Below, piece by piece: positions 22,408-34,150 of a DNA stretch of 64,000 bases. The DNA is taken from NCBI GenBank assembly GCA_963693365.1, contig CAVNZM010000003.1, positions 12,834,001 to 12,898,000 on the forward strand. The letters run 5' to 3'. The DNA comes from Amoebidium appalachense (taxonomy: Eukaryota; Ichthyosporea). Every line of letters starts with the position of its first letter. Within the stretch, counting starts at the first letter, position 1. A program made the position numbers and the translations under genes. The notes beneath the pieces were generated by a model. The model did not search any database and had not been told where the DNA came from. It saw only the letters and a list, made by a program, of their open reading frames with translations.

Positions 22408-24025
22408 ATGTTGGCATCTCTGCACGTAGCACGGCTTCATGGCTATGGGACCGGGTTGGCAAAAAAGATTCGTCGTGAATTCCGTGACTTTGTTATTTTG
22501 GGTGATATTGCGCCGGCTGCGATAAGTAAACGGGGTAAACACACAAAAACACCCAGTCTTTTGGAACTTAACGGCGGGGTGCTGAAAGTGGAGGTGGAAA
22601 GATATATTAGCGAAACCCCCCCAGCAGAGCGGTCCCCATGGGGTTTGCGTTTAGCGATTAACAAGTATTTGGAAGAGAATGAATTCAACAGTCGGAAGGG
22701 ACAGCGTGTCCTGTCTGTGGGTAGCACGGCTGTGCGGTTGTGGTTGAAAAATATGGGTTTTAGGGTGAAACTACACAAAAAGGGTATATACTATGATGGT
22801 CACGAGAGGGAGGATGTAACACAATACAGGGACAAAGTGTGTTTACCGCGAATGAATGAGTATCAAAGGAGAATGGAGAGGTACGATGGAGATGATATGT
22901 CAGAGGTGAGCCCCCCAGAACTACAGCCAGGTGAGCGCCCTGTGGTAGTTATTACGCATGATGAATGTTCATATAGTGGTAATGATGGGAAGAGAAGTTT
23001 TTGGCTTCGTGAGGGCGAGCAAGTTTTATTGCCTAAAGGGAAAGGTTGCTCCATGCACGTTAGTGAGTTTTTGTGTGAGAAGTATGGTAGACTCAAACTC
23101 ACCCCTGAGCTTATAGCAGAACATCCAGATATGCCAGAAGAAGCACGTGTAATTATTGAGCCCGGAAAGAACAAAGATGAATATTGGAGAGGAGAGCATA
23201 TGGTTGAGCAGATTAAAGAGCGAGCCATACCTATTGCTGAGAAGCTATTTCCTGGGCATCTTTGTGTGTTTGCGTTTGATCACTCTAGTGGGCACACATG
23301 TTATGCACCTGATGCACTGAGAACTGCGAGTATGAATATGAAACCTGGGGGCAAGCAAAAAATACTTAGGGATGGTTGGTATGTTGATTCGCAAGGTGTT
23401 AGACACACACAGCAAATGTGGTATTGGGGTAAGGAACAGGTGAAGGAAAAGGGGCCGGATGGCAAAGAAAGGGTTGTGGGTGAAAGAGAGGCTAAACTGG
23501 GGAAGGGAATGAAACAGGTTTTGGAAGAGAGAGATTATGATGTTTCGCGCTTGACCATGCAATGTCCTGATCCACGTAGTCAGGAGGATATTAATAATAA
23601 GGTTCCTAGACCCCCATGCACTGCAAACGACTGTTGTGCTACACGTATTCTTGATCTAGAGCCTGACTTTGCAGAGCAAAAACCTTGGTTGCAGGAGGTT
23701 ATAGAGGAGGCAGGGCATGAATGTATATTTTACCCCAAGTATCACTGTGAGCTTAACTACATTGAGTATTATTGGGGTGAGTCCAAGCGCATTCTTAGGC
23801 TGAAGGTCTCCTATAAAATAGCAGAGCTGCGGCAGGCAGTGCCTGCTGCTTTAGATAAGTAGCATACCAGTGTCACTTATTCGTAAATATGCGCGTAGGG
23901 CTTATCGTTTTATGGATGCGTATACACGAGGGCTAACTGGCCTCGCAGCAGCATATGCTGCGAAGAAGTACAAGGGGCATAGACGTGTGTTTAGTCAAGT
24001 TCTCTTGGAGGTTGGTGGGAAGTAA
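22408..24025 (+). pseudogene. Tc1/mariner-IS630-like DDE transposase with one C-terminal frameshift
   Basis: The frame from ATG 22408 has the DDE triad: Asp-185 in THDECSYSGND, Asp-291 in FAFDHSSGHT and Glu-453 in CELNYIEYYWGESKR. The N-terminal part has a helix-turn-helix-like region (about 20-110). The long Asp-Glu spacing, with a CTANDCCATRIL block before the last motif, matches a large eukaryotic group of IS630-like transposases (recollection). The first frame stops at 23862. One base out of phase, the expected tail (IRKYARRAYRFMDAY ... KYKGHRR) continues to a stop at 24023-24025, so a single indel near 23860 breaks the gene. An upstream in-frame extension to 22339 lacks an ATG. Confidence 0.8.
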
Positions 24026-24280
24026 AGTTGTGTGTGCGCACCCTGTGGGTGTTGAGTCTGATCTCAATTGCGCTAAAAGGCGGTTACCACAGTTAGACAC
24101 ACTCACACACTCTAACAGCATAGTGCATCGTGCGCGCACACACCCACGTAATACACCTTGGTTACTCACACAGACAAGCACACACAACCACACACACAGC
24201 ACTGTGCATCATATGCATGTGCACTGGGAGACCCACAGAGTTTCACACCATTTGACACACACACTGATCCCACAAAGCTT

Positions 24281-24284
<4 letters not shown>

Positions 24285-24341
<57 letters not shown>

Positions 24342-24348
24342 ACACACG
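24285..24348. repeat. (CA)n microsatellite
   Basis: A CA tract of about 60 bp, in a wider CA-rich stretch from 24100. Confidence 0.95.
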
Positions 24349-24359
24349 GGGCATAGTAC

Positions 24360-26150
24360 ATTGTCACAGTCATCGGCACGTATGGGGCCATCAACGGGCC
24401 ACAAGCGAAATTTCACGGTGGGGGCTCAGGCCGGGGGGTCCGATTAGAAAAATGTAAATATCTCGAGGAAAAAAAAAGAAATTTTGAAAATCTGATACCG
24501 AGGACTGGCCTTGATTTGGCGAGCTGAGCATTTTGCACCCCATATTGATGGGTCCAGCACCCCTCCTTCTATGGGTTACGGTGGAGCGGCCAATTTTGGG
24601 CTACATATGAAAAATTAAATTTTCAACACGAATTTACACAATGTTCTTGCGGTCAGAGAAAAAAAGTAACCGGGCACTTTTAAAGTGCACATCATAAGCT
24701 ATCTTTCCACGTTGAAATTTCCTGAATATCATGCTCCATTCTCATGCTCCGATCGCTCAAAAAGGGGGGATTTTGGACCGATCGATTTGACAGCTTTAGA
24801 GGCTAAGGCCCATAGAATCTCCTCGACGGTAGCCTCGTGTATTTCAACCGCCTCCTCGCTACACGCATGTCAGCCGAATTAGAGTTTCCCATCATAGAAT
24901 ACAGTGTGTCGTTGTTAGCTTGTAAATATTTAGCAATAACTTCATTTTTCGCCCTCCAGCGTGTTTCTGGTCAGTGGGAACATACGGATATCATGAAAGT
25001 AACCGCGACGGATATCATGAAAGTAACCACGCAAAGTACTTGAATTAATAAAGTTGAAAGTAGCCCAATTTATTGCTTGGGCCGGCCAGGGCCGCTATTC
25101 ACTCGGAAGCTGGTTGGTTCGCCCTCAGGAACCACACCAAACGCGGTCCTGACAAACCGTTGATACCTACCTACATATGCGTCAAAATGTCGTTATTGAG
25201 CAGGCGGCCAGTATATAGCTCCATTGAAACTAAACAAAAATAGAGTGTATCATGATTGGTTCAATAAAAAGCTCAAGTTGGATTATAACACTATATTTCA
25301 TGTATGCAATGAAGGGCGGCATGTGCAAAAAAGGGATAATGCTGATAAACCAATATATTACATACACACGCGCGAGCTAGACAGGGATCTTTAGCGTTAG
25401 CGTTTCAAAATACCGTACCATGTCATATGCAATTTTTATCATATTGGATCCCCCAACACTCATATGTGTGGGGCGAGTCGTACGTGTGTATTACACTTGG
25501 TACCTTTGTAACTAACTTTTGGTAAAAAAATGCATTGACTATGTTAACAAAAGACTTGCCCGGCCTGCCATTTTCATCGGTGCTCTCACCGTAAGACAAT
25601 TATCAATTTATCGTTGACATGTGCCAACAATATTTCAGATACTGTATTCGATGTCAAGCCTTCGATTGGATACAGGGATCAATGCCTAGCTAGTATTGGC
25701 TGTATTGCGTGTGAGTTTGTTTCCTCCCGATATTATAGCTATAGTGTGGGACCTCCGCATAATTGCAGGCATGAATTTGCCGACTTGCGCAACAAAGAGT
25801 CCGAACCCTGCATGCACGTGCCATCACAGGCTCCGATCCTGCACCCTCCTTGCTTCCAGTGGTACACTCGGGCCACACCAGCGCATATGCACGGCTCACA
25901 CGTGCTGTACACGTGCACGCCCACGTGCAGCAGGCTTCACACCGGCCCATCGGGCCCCACACAGGCTATACACAGCCGTACACCTGCATACATTAGCCTG
26001 CACATACCCACACTCTGGTAGGCTCGGAGCCCCCCCCCCCCCCCCCCCCCCCCCTCCTTGCCGTACACCAGTAGGCCGTACACGTGCACACGCAGGCTTT
26101 GCAGTGCCCCACGCTGGCAGGTTGCGAGCCTTAGTCCCCCCCCACCCCCC
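24360..26150. other. intergenic DNA, nothing assigned
   Basis: About 1.8 kb of mixed composition. A short tandem duplication of ACGGATATCATGAAAGTAAC is at about 24984-25029, and a C-run at about 26032-26055. Open frames here are short and lack recognisable domains. Confidence 0.6.
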
Positions 26151-26155
26151 TCTTC

Positions 26156-26290
26156 GAGCCATACACCGGTAGGCACGTGTTCCAGCCATACACCAGTAGG
26201 CCGTGTTCCAGCCATACACCAGTAGGCCGTGTTCCAGCCATACACCAGTAGGCACGTGTTCTGGCCATACACCAGTAGGCCGCACACGCG
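26156..26290. repeat. 26-bp tandem repeat, about five copies
   Basis: The unit is CCATACACCAGTAGGC followed by (A)CGTGTTCCAG. Units start near 26160, 26190, 26216, 26242 and 26268, and a diverged unit lies near 26062. Confidence 0.85.
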
Positions 26291-26963
26291 CGCACATGGC
26301 CTCGCACCATCACGTGCCACGCACCGGCACGCACAGCCTGGCGCTCGCCCGCGCCACGCCCCACCGCCGGCCCGCGCGGGCCCGCGGCCGGGGGGGGCAA
26401 CGGGGGTTTGGCTTTGGCGAATTTGGAAAGTAATGCACTAAAAAGCTCAAAGGCAACTCTACAAGAAAACAGGAGACGTACGGTGCAAGCACACACGGTT
26501 GAGAGAGGTGGGGAGGGGAGAGGGAGGGAGGGAGTGAGAGAGACTCGGGAGAGAAGTAATGCACTAAAAAGCTCAAAGGCATAGCCGACGCCAGCTGCAG
26601 GGTGAAGACAGAGCAAGAGCGCATATTTCTTCTGCCAGGCCAAGCATCTGCGCACCCATTGGCATCACCGCCCCTGCCAGTGCTGGCTTTTGGTGTGGAG
26701 GGGAGACAGGGGCCCCTTATACTGTAACACCAACACACCAGACGAACGTGGGTGTGCTGTGTGGTGTTGATATACTGTATTGTGATGAAATCCTCGACTA
26801 GAATGACACCGTGGTGATGGGGCTGTGTTGTTTGTATTGTCCACACGGGTTATGAACAAGGTTTCAACAATTTCATACAAGGGTCTTAGAAATCATCAGT
26901 ATAACATCTGGGTTATCTACAGCACTATACAAAGTGTGTGGATTTGTGGTCAATGCAATTTAG

Positions 26964-27692
26964 ATGAATTCACGTTATAGCCAGGTGAAAAGACGAGCAT
27001 TTTCCACACGAAGATCAATACAATCAATGGGTTCGCTTCTATCAACCGTAATTTTCCAATATATGGAACACCACAATAAACTACCCATGTTGACTGATGG
27101 TGGGAAAATGCCACCAGGACGTAGAGTGGTTCGTCTAAGGACACCATATGAACGGCCACCGAATGCAAGCAATACAAACCACACCAGGCAAAGCACACAC
27201 TCAGAAGGCCAACTGACAGAGGAGCAGCAGAAATGCAAGGAAACAATAGAGCAACAGTACACGGAATGGAAAGAATATAGCAAAACCCTGGACCAAAATT
27301 GCAATGAATACATTGAGAATTTAAATTTTTTCTACACACAGCAGCTGGACAAGCAGAGATTTAAAGGGCTACAAATGGCTGCAGGAATGCAGCGTAATGC
27401 AGATCTGAGGTGGAACGACGTGCTCATGAAAATATTGGAAGCAATCAACCAGCAAGATTACGCTGGGGCAAAACAAATCATACAGAACATCCAAGGAGGG
27501 GATGTAGGGACAGACGACTCTGATGCAGACTCGTTTACAGAAGACAACAGGCAATTTGACGATGCAGACTCATTTACAGAAGGCATAACGGGTGGCTTTA
27601 ATGGTGCAGACGCGTTTACAGAAGGCATAACAGGCGTTTTTGATGGCGCAGGCTCATTTAAAGATGGCATAACAGGAGACCTTGGAACATAA
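26964..27692 (+). CDS. hypothetical protein, 242 aa, with acidic SFTEGITG repeats
   Basis: An ATG-started intronless ORF, more AT-rich than the surroundings. Residues about 75-175 are Gln/Glu rich and likely helical or coiled coil (LTEEQQKCKETIEQQY). Residues about 185-242 hold four imperfect repeats of about 15-17 residues built on DADSFTEGITGGF, acidic and Gly rich. No signal peptide or transmembrane segment is seen. Function unknown. The acidic tail could be an interaction or activation region. It stands alone, with satellite DNA starting about 200 bp downstream. Confidence 0.55.
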   Translation: MNSRYSQVKRRAFSTRRSIQSMGSLLSTVIFQYMEHHNKLPMLTDGGKMPPGRRVVRLRTPYERPPNASNTNHTRQSTHSEGQLTEEQQKCKETIEQQYTEWKEYSKTLDQNCNEYIENLNFFYTQQLDKQRFKGLQMAAGMQRNADLRWNDVLMKILEAINQQDYAGAKQIIQNIQGGDVGTDDSDADSFTEDNRQFDDADSFTEGITGGFNGADAFTEGITGVFDGAGSFKDGITGDLGT

Positions 27693-27894
27693 TAATCACG
27701 AGAAGACAGAAAAGGGAACTCCGAACCAACCCAGTTCAGGATATTCTATAGTTTCTAACCACTGTCTATAATACAGAAAAATGAATTATGCGTTTGTAAG
27801 CCTTCGGTATTCACATAGGAAAAGGAGGGAGTAAAAAGAGGAAGGAAGGGGCCAGTCCGTGGCTGTCAGCTGCAGTCCACAGGGAACCAAAAAA

Positions 27895-29815
27895 AAAAAA
27901 AAAAAGGGGGGGGGGGGGGTTCCGCTTTTTTTGCCTTTTTTGGGCACGAAAGCCCCCCTGTCATGCTGCCACCGGCATACAAACGTTGCAGACATGTAGC
28001 AGGGGTCCATACCTCGGTGTTCAACCCGGGGGACAGACACACAGCCCCAGGATTGGCCCCCACAGGGTGCCCGGTGGGGGGGGGGGGGGGGGGGGGGGGT
28101 CCGCTTTTTTTGCCTTTTTTGGGCACGAAAGACCCCCTGTCATGCTGCCACCGGCATACAAACCTGGCAGACATGTAGCAGGGGTCCATACCTCGGTGTT
28201 CAACCCGGGGGACAGACACACAGCCCCAGGATTGGCCCCCACAGGGTGCCCGGTGGGGGGGGGGGGGGGGGGGTCCGCTTTTTTGCCTTTTTTGGGCACG
28301 AAAGACCCCCTGTCATGCTGCCACCGGCATACAACGTGGCAGACATGTAGCAGGGGTCCATACCTCGGTGTTCAACCCGGGGGACAGACATACAGCCCAA
28401 GGATTGGCCCCCACAGGGTGCCCGGTGGGGGGGGGGGGGTTCCGCTTTTTTTGCCTTTTTTGGGCACGAAAGACCCCCTGTCATGCTGCCACCGGCATAC
28501 AAACGTGGCAGACATGTAGCAGGGGTCCATACCTCGGTGTTCAACCCAGGGGACAGACATACAGCCCAAGGATTGGCCCCCACAGGGTGCCCGGTGGGGG
28601 GGGGGGGGGGGGGGGGGGGGGTTCCGCCTTTTTTGCCTTTTTTGGGCACAAAAGACCCCCTGTCATGCTGCCACCGGCATACAAACGTGGCAGGCATGTA
28701 GCAGGGGTCCATACCTCGGTGTTCAACCCGGGGGACAGACACACAGCCCCAGGATTGGCCCCCACAGGGTGCCCGGTGGGGGGGGGGGGGGGGGGTTCCG
28801 CTTTTTTTTGCCTTTTTTGGGCACGAAAGACCCCCTGTCATGCTGCCACCGGCATACAACGTGGCAGACATGTAGCAGGGGTCCATACCCCGGTGTTCAA
28901 CCCGGGGGACAGACACACAGCCCCAGGATTGGCCCCCACAGGGTGCCCGGTGGGGGGGGGGGGGGGGGGGGGGGTTCCGCTTTTTTTGCCTTTTTTGGGC
29001 ATCATGCTGCCACCGGCATACAAACGTGGCAGACATGTAGCACAGGGCCATACCTCGGTGTTCAACCCTTGGGACAGACATACAGCCCAAGGATTGGCCC
29101 CCACAGGGTGCCCGGTGGGGAGGGGGGGGGGGGGGGGGGGTTCCGCTTTGTTTTGCCTTTTTTTGGGCACGAAAGACCCCCTGTCATGCTGCCACCGGCA
29201 AACAAACGTGGCAGACATGTAGCAGGGGTCCATACCTCGGTGTTCAACCTGGGGGACAGACATACAGCCCAAGGATTGGCCCCCACAGGGTGCCCGGTGG
29301 TGGGGGGGGGGGGGGGGTTCCGCTTTTTTTTGCCTTTTATGGGCACGAAAGACCCCTGTCATGCTGCCACCGGCATACAACGTGGCAGACATGTAGCAGG
29401 GGTCCATACCCCGGTGTTCAACCCGGGGGACAGACACACAGCCCCAGGATTGGCCCCCACAGGGTGCCTGGTGGGGAGGGGGGGGGGGGTTCCGCTTTTT
29501 TTGCCTTTTTTGGGCACGAAAGACCCCCTGTCATGCTGCCACAGGCATACAAACGTGGCAGACATGTAGCAGGGGTCCATACCTCGGTGTTCAACCCGGG
29601 GACAGACACACAGCCCCAGGATTGGCCCCCACAGGGTGCCCGGTGTGTGTGGAGGGGGGGGGGGGCGCTTTTTTGCCTTTTTTGGGCACGAAAGACCCCC
29701 TGGCATGCTGCCACGGGCATACAAACGTGGCAGACATGTAGCAGGGGTCCATACCTTGAAGAAAACAACGGGGGACAGACATACAGCCCAAGGATTGGCC
29801 CCCACAGGGTGCCTG
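27895..29815. repeat. about 175-bp satellite, 11 units, each with a G-run
   Basis: Units begin near 27920, 28100, 28275, 28440, 28621, 28795, 28975, 29140, 29317, 29491 and 29668. Each has a G-run of 9 to about 30, then TTCCGCTTTTTTTGCC, GGGCACGAAAGACCCCC, a CATGCTGCCACCGGCATAC core and CAGCCC(C/A)AGGATTGGCC. The G-run length is the most variable part. The unit near 28975 lacks the GAAAGACCCCC segment, and the last unit has GAAGAAAACAA in place of the usual GTGTTCAACC. Long frames across it are by-products of repetition. Confidence 0.95.
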
Positions 29816-29817
29816 GT

Positions 29818-29914
<97 letters not shown>
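29816..29914. repeat. about 97-nt poly-G homopolymer
   Basis: Uninterrupted G from about 29818 to 29914, closing the 175-bp array. The true length is uncertain because sequencing handles such runs poorly. Confidence 0.9.
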
Positions 29915-29916
<2 letters not shown>

Positions 29917-30138
29917 GGTTAGGGCTGAGTTGTAATACCCGTGCATTGCGATGGGCAAGTTGTGCACAGTGGATAAAAATATGAATTTATTCTATCAAAT
30001 CACAAACTAACTTTTTTCTATCCAATCACAAACTTGATTCAAATCTGGATCATAAATCATCAATTTTGCACACTGTCACACGTGTGCACGTTTCCAGATC
30101 CATTCCGGCCATCAAACTACCATACATACTCAACCAGG

Positions 30139-30165
30139 ATGCCAAAACCTCTGCAAACTAATAAG
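30139..30165 (+). CDS. predicted first exon of a spliced gene (9 codons)
   Basis: An ATG starts nine codons ending AATAAG, directly followed by the donor GTGAGT at 30166. The phase (0) fits the exon at 33036. The intron would be 2870 bp and consists of the 161-bp satellite. This is inference from splice-site consensus only. Confidence 0.35.
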
Positions 30166-33035
30166 GTGAGTGTGTGTGCTTTTTTTTTTGCTGCCGTGTG
30201 CTGGTATTCCGTGCGCGCACACACTGCGTCCCTGCGGCCTCAGCGCCTCGGCAGCGTGGTGTGTGTGTGCCCGCCCTTTTTGGCAATCTCCGCTCAAGTT
30301 CAAAGCTTTTGCGTTTTTTGCTTTTTTTTCACGTGTGTTTTTGCTGCCGTGTGCTGGTATTCCGTGCGCGCACACACTGCGTCCCTGCGGCCTCAGCGCC
30401 TCGGCAGTGTGGTGTGTGTGTGTGTGTGTGTGCCGGCCCTTTTTGGAAATCTCCGCACGAGTTCAAAGCTTTCGCGTTTTTTGCTTTTTTTGACCGTGTG
30501 TTTTTGCTGCCGTGTGCTGGTATTCCGTGCGCGCACACACCATGTCCCTGCGGCCTCAGCGCCTCGGCAGCATGGTGTGTGTGTGTGTGTGTGCCGGCCC
30601 TTTTTGGCAATCTCCGCACGAGTTCAAAGCTTTCGCGTTTTTTGCTTTTTTTGACCGTGTGTTTTTGCTGCTGTGTGCTGGTATTCCGTGCGCGCACACA
30701 CCGTGTCCCTGCGGCCTCAGCGCCTCGGCAGCATGGTGTGTGTGTGTGTGTGTGCCGGCCCTTTTTGGCAATCTCCGCACGAGTTCAAAGCTTTCGCGTT
30801 TTTTGCTTTTTTTGACCCGGTCCGTGTTTTTGCTGCCGTGTGCTGGTATTCCGTGCGCGCACACACTGCGTCCCTGCGGCCTCAGCGCCTCGGCAGCGTG
30901 GTGTGTGTGTGTGTGTGCCCCAGCCCTTTTTGGCAATCTCCGCTCGAGTTCAAAGCTTTCGCGTTTTTTGCTTTTTTTGACCGTGTGTTTTTGCTGCCGT
31001 GTGCTGGTATTCCGTGCGCGCACACACTGCGTCCCTGCGGCCTCAGCGCCTCGGCAGCGTGGTGTGTGTGTGTGTGTGCCCCGGCCCTTTTTGGCAATCT
31101 CCGCACGAGTTCAAAGCTTTCGCGTTTTTTTGCTTTTTTTGACTGTGTGTTTTTGCTGCCGTGTGCTGGTATTCCGTGCGCGCACACACTGCGTCCCTGC
31201 GGCCTCAGCGCCTCGGCAGCGTGGTGTGTGTGTGTGTGTGTGCCGGCCCTTTTTGGCAATCTCCGCACGAGTTCAAAGCTTTCGCGTTTTTTGCTTTTTT
31301 GGACCATGTGTTTTTGCTGCCGTGTGCTGGTATTCCATGCGCGCACACACTGCGCCCCGGCGGCCTCAGCGCCTCGGCAGCGTGGTGTGTGTGTGTGTGT
31401 GTGCCAGCCCTTTTTGGCAATCTCCGCCCGAGTTCAAAGCTTTCGCGTTTTTTGCTTTTTTTGACCGTGTGTTTTTGCTGCCGTGTGCTGGTATTCCGTG
31501 CGCGCACACACTGCGTCCCTGCGGCCTCAGCGCCTCAGCAGCGTGGTGTGTGTGTGTGTGTGTGCCGGCCCTTTTAGGCAATCTTCACACGAGTTCAAAG
31601 CTTCCGCGTTTTTTGCTTTTTTTGACCGTGTGTTTTTGCTGCCGTGTGCTGGTATTCCGTGCGCGCACACACTGCGTCCCTGCGGCCTCAGCGCCTCGGT
31701 AGCGTGGTGTGTGTGTGTGTGTGTGCCGGCCCTTTTTGGCAATCTCCGCACGAGTTCAAAGCTTTCGCGTTTTTTGCTTTTTTTGACCGTGTGTTTTTGC
31801 TGCCGTGTGCTGGTATTCCGTGCGCGCACACACTGCGTCCCTGCGGCCTCAGCGCCTCGGCAGCGTGGTGTGTGTGTGTGTGTGTGTGCCGGCCCTTTTT
31901 GGCAATCTCCGCACGAGTTCAAAGCTTTCGCGTTTTTTGCTTTTTTTGACCGTGTGTTTTTGCTGCCGTGTGCTGGTATTCCGTGCGCGCACACACTGCG
32001 TCCCTGCGGCCTCAGCGCCTCGGCAGCGTGGTGTGTGTGTGTGTGTGCCGGCCCTTTTTGGCAATCTCCGCTCGAGTTCAAAGCTTTCCCGTTTTTTGCT
32101 TTTTTTGACCATGTGTTTTTGCTGCCGTGTGCGGGTATTCCGTGCGCGTACACACCGCGTCCCTGCGGCCTCAGCGCCTAGGCAGCGTGGTGTGTGTGTG
32201 TGTGTGTGCCCCAGCCCTTTGTGGTAATCTCCGCTCGAGTTCAAAGCTTTCGCGTTTTTTGCTTTTTCGACCGTGTGTTTTTGCTGCCGTGCGCGCACAC
32301 ACTGCGTCCCTGCGGCCTCAGCGCCTCGGCAGCATGGTTTGTGTGTGTGTGTGTGTGTGCCGGCCCTTTTTGGCAATCTGCACCCGAGTTCAAAGCTTTC
32401 ACGGTTTTTGCTTTTTTTTGACCGTGTGTTTTTGCTGCCGTGTGCTGGTATTCCGTGTGCGTACACACTGCGTCCCTGTGGCCTCAGCGCCTTGGCAGCG
32501 TGGTGTGTGTGTGTGTGTGTGTGTGTGTGCCGGCCCTTTTTGGCAATCTCCACCCGAGTTCAAAGCTTTCACGTTTTTTTGCTTTTTTTGACCGCGTGTC
32601 TGCCTCCCGTGTGTTTTTGGTGCCATGTGCTGGTATTCCGTGCGCGTACACACTGCGTCCCTGCGGCCTCGGCGCCTCGGCAGCGTGGTGTGTGTGCATG
32701 CGTGTGTGCATTTTTTTGCAACTGTTTGCACACGTTTTTGTGGCGAACTTTTTGCTGCTTTTTTCACGTTTTTTGGTGCATGTGTGTCTATGGCTGCAAG
32801 CCTTTTCTTGCACTGTGCGCGTACACACAGCGTCCCTGTGGCCTCGGCGCCTTGGCTGCGTGGTGTGTGTGCGTGCGTGTGTGCATTTTTTGCGACTGTT
32901 TGCACGCGCTTTTGTGTCGAACTTTTTGCTGCTTTTTTCACGTTTTTTGTTGTATCAGTGTTTACAGCTGCATGCCTTGTTATAGTGTTCGTGTGCACCA
33001 TCTGTCACCAATGAGTGACAGGTGTTCATTTTCAG
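30166..33035 (+). repeat. 161-bp satellite array filling a predicted intron
   Basis: About 15 units of 161 bp (30166 to about 32580), followed by two or three diverged longer units to about 33010. Each unit contains TTTTTGCTGCCGTGTGCTGG, CGCGCACACACTGCGTCCC, a GT tract, a GCCGGCCCTTTTTGGCAATC segment and GTTCAAAGCTTTCGCG. The period is not a multiple of three, so the long Cys-rich frames are not genes. The array is bounded by GTGAGT at 30166 and TTCATTTTCAG ending at 33035. Confidence 0.9.
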
Positions 33036-33164
33036 ATCAAGGAGAGTGCCAACGAGACCATGGATAAGGACTCAGACATCAAGGCCCTCCAGGCTATGTT
33101 TGTCTTCTTCATGGAGGCGGGAAGCGGCAACAACTTGAATGAGAAGATTGGAAAAACAGTTCCT
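33036..33164 (+). CDS. predicted internal exon, 43 codons
   Basis: A pyrimidine-rich TTCATTTTCAG precedes it and GTAAGT follows at 33165. The 129-nt exon is open in phase 0 and encodes a mostly helical segment (ALQAMFVFFMEAGSG). It could join to the exon at 46976, which also starts in phase 0, but complete genes on both strands lie between. The family is not recognised. Confidence 0.45.
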
Positions 33165-33391
33165 GTAAGTACCCATAGCATGTTGTAGGTATAGCATGAT
33201 ACAGGGGCTTAAATTTGCTATCTGCGTGGCTGATCGTGGGCACTCTGTAGTTATAACCAAATACTTATTACAACTCTGGCCAACAGAAGTTACTTTGGAT
33301 TGTGATGGAGTATCTATCAACCGAGCACACAACGGTCTTGTCGTTGTTGCCTTTCAGCGCGTTGAGAAGGTTCCCCGCTATGCGTGCCTCA

Positions 33392-34150
33392 TCACCCCCG
33401 CTCCCGCCCTTGTCGCTGTGGTAAATCCATGTAGCGCAGAACCTCCTTCTTCACAGCGCACATTTCTTCAACGGTGGGCTTGATATGGCAGTCCAGCAGC
33501 GCGTGCTTGCTGCGGTCCTGGTTGGGAAAGGCAAACGCACACAGCCACCGTTTGTGCGTGGCGTGCCTGTCCGCAGCATACATCAGACGGTGCAGGCAGT
33601 TCTCGCCCCACTCAACCTGCCCGGCAAACACCCCCTCCAGGCTGGTCTGTGCGCGGCTCACCACACCCGCGGCCTCCCTCGCCAGTGCCGCCCTCCGCGC
33701 CGCTTTGGTCAGCGTCTTCTTGTAGCCTGCCTTTGCGCGCTGCGCAATCTTGCGGCTCGCCTCTCGCACACGGGGCTGCTCAGCAACACACCGTGCGTCC
33801 CTGCACCTGGCCACGTGCACTGCATACGCAGACCGCGACGCCACCAGAGCCCCGCACTCGGCCCTGGTCAGCCCCAGCTGCACAACCATGCCGTCATCCA
33901 GCCCACAGTCCAGGTGGTGCGGGCGCCGCTTGTTGCAGTGCAGGACGAGGGCCTCGCGCGTGGCCGCAAACCCGCACGCACAGGTGGCATACAACGGGGA
34001 ATGGGTGGCCATGTTGTTGCAGGGCTGGCAGACACAGACTGCCCATGTATACTGTATGCAAGATAATTTTTGCGGGTTGCAATGCTGGCACAGAGGGCCC
34101 CGTGGGGCATTGGGGGCTGGTTGGTGCAGGTGTGGGGTCCCAGTGGACAT
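33392..34150 (-). CDS. zinc-finger-like basic protein, 252 aa
   Basis: The ATG at 34150 is the first in frame after a GTG-only extension to 34180. Two degenerate Cys/His finger-like segments occur at about residues 57-82 (CACGF..TREALVLHC..RRPHH) and 97-121 (ECGALVASRSAYAVHVARC), preceded by CxxC pairs near 22 and 40. A basic helical stretch follows (KAGYKKTLTKAARRAALARE). This suggests a nucleic-acid-binding protein. The gene is divergent from the RING-like gene with a 156-bp intergenic region. A later start at about 34009 is also possible. No family was recognised. Confidence 0.6.
   Translation of the reverse strand: MSTGTPHLHQPAPNAPRGPLCQHCNPQKLSCIQYTWAVCVCQPCNNMATHSPLYATCACGFAATREALVLHCNKRRPHHLDCGLDDGMVVQLGLTRAECGALVASRSAYAVHVARCRDARCVAEQPRVREASRKIAQRAKAGYKKTLTKAARRAALAREAAGVVSRAQTSLEGVFAGQVEWGENCLHRLMYAADRHATHKRWLCAFAFPNQDRSKHALLDCHIKPTVEEMCAVKKEVLRYMDLPQRQGRERG

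Noticed and set aside
27960-29920. Gly- and Pro-rich open frames of 200-300 codons
   Set aside because: They follow the 175-bp satellite and its G-runs on both strands.
30170-32590. Long Cys-rich open frames on both strands
   Set aside because: They are translations of the 161-bp satellite, whose period is not a multiple of three, so every frame stays open. No start or context supports a gene.
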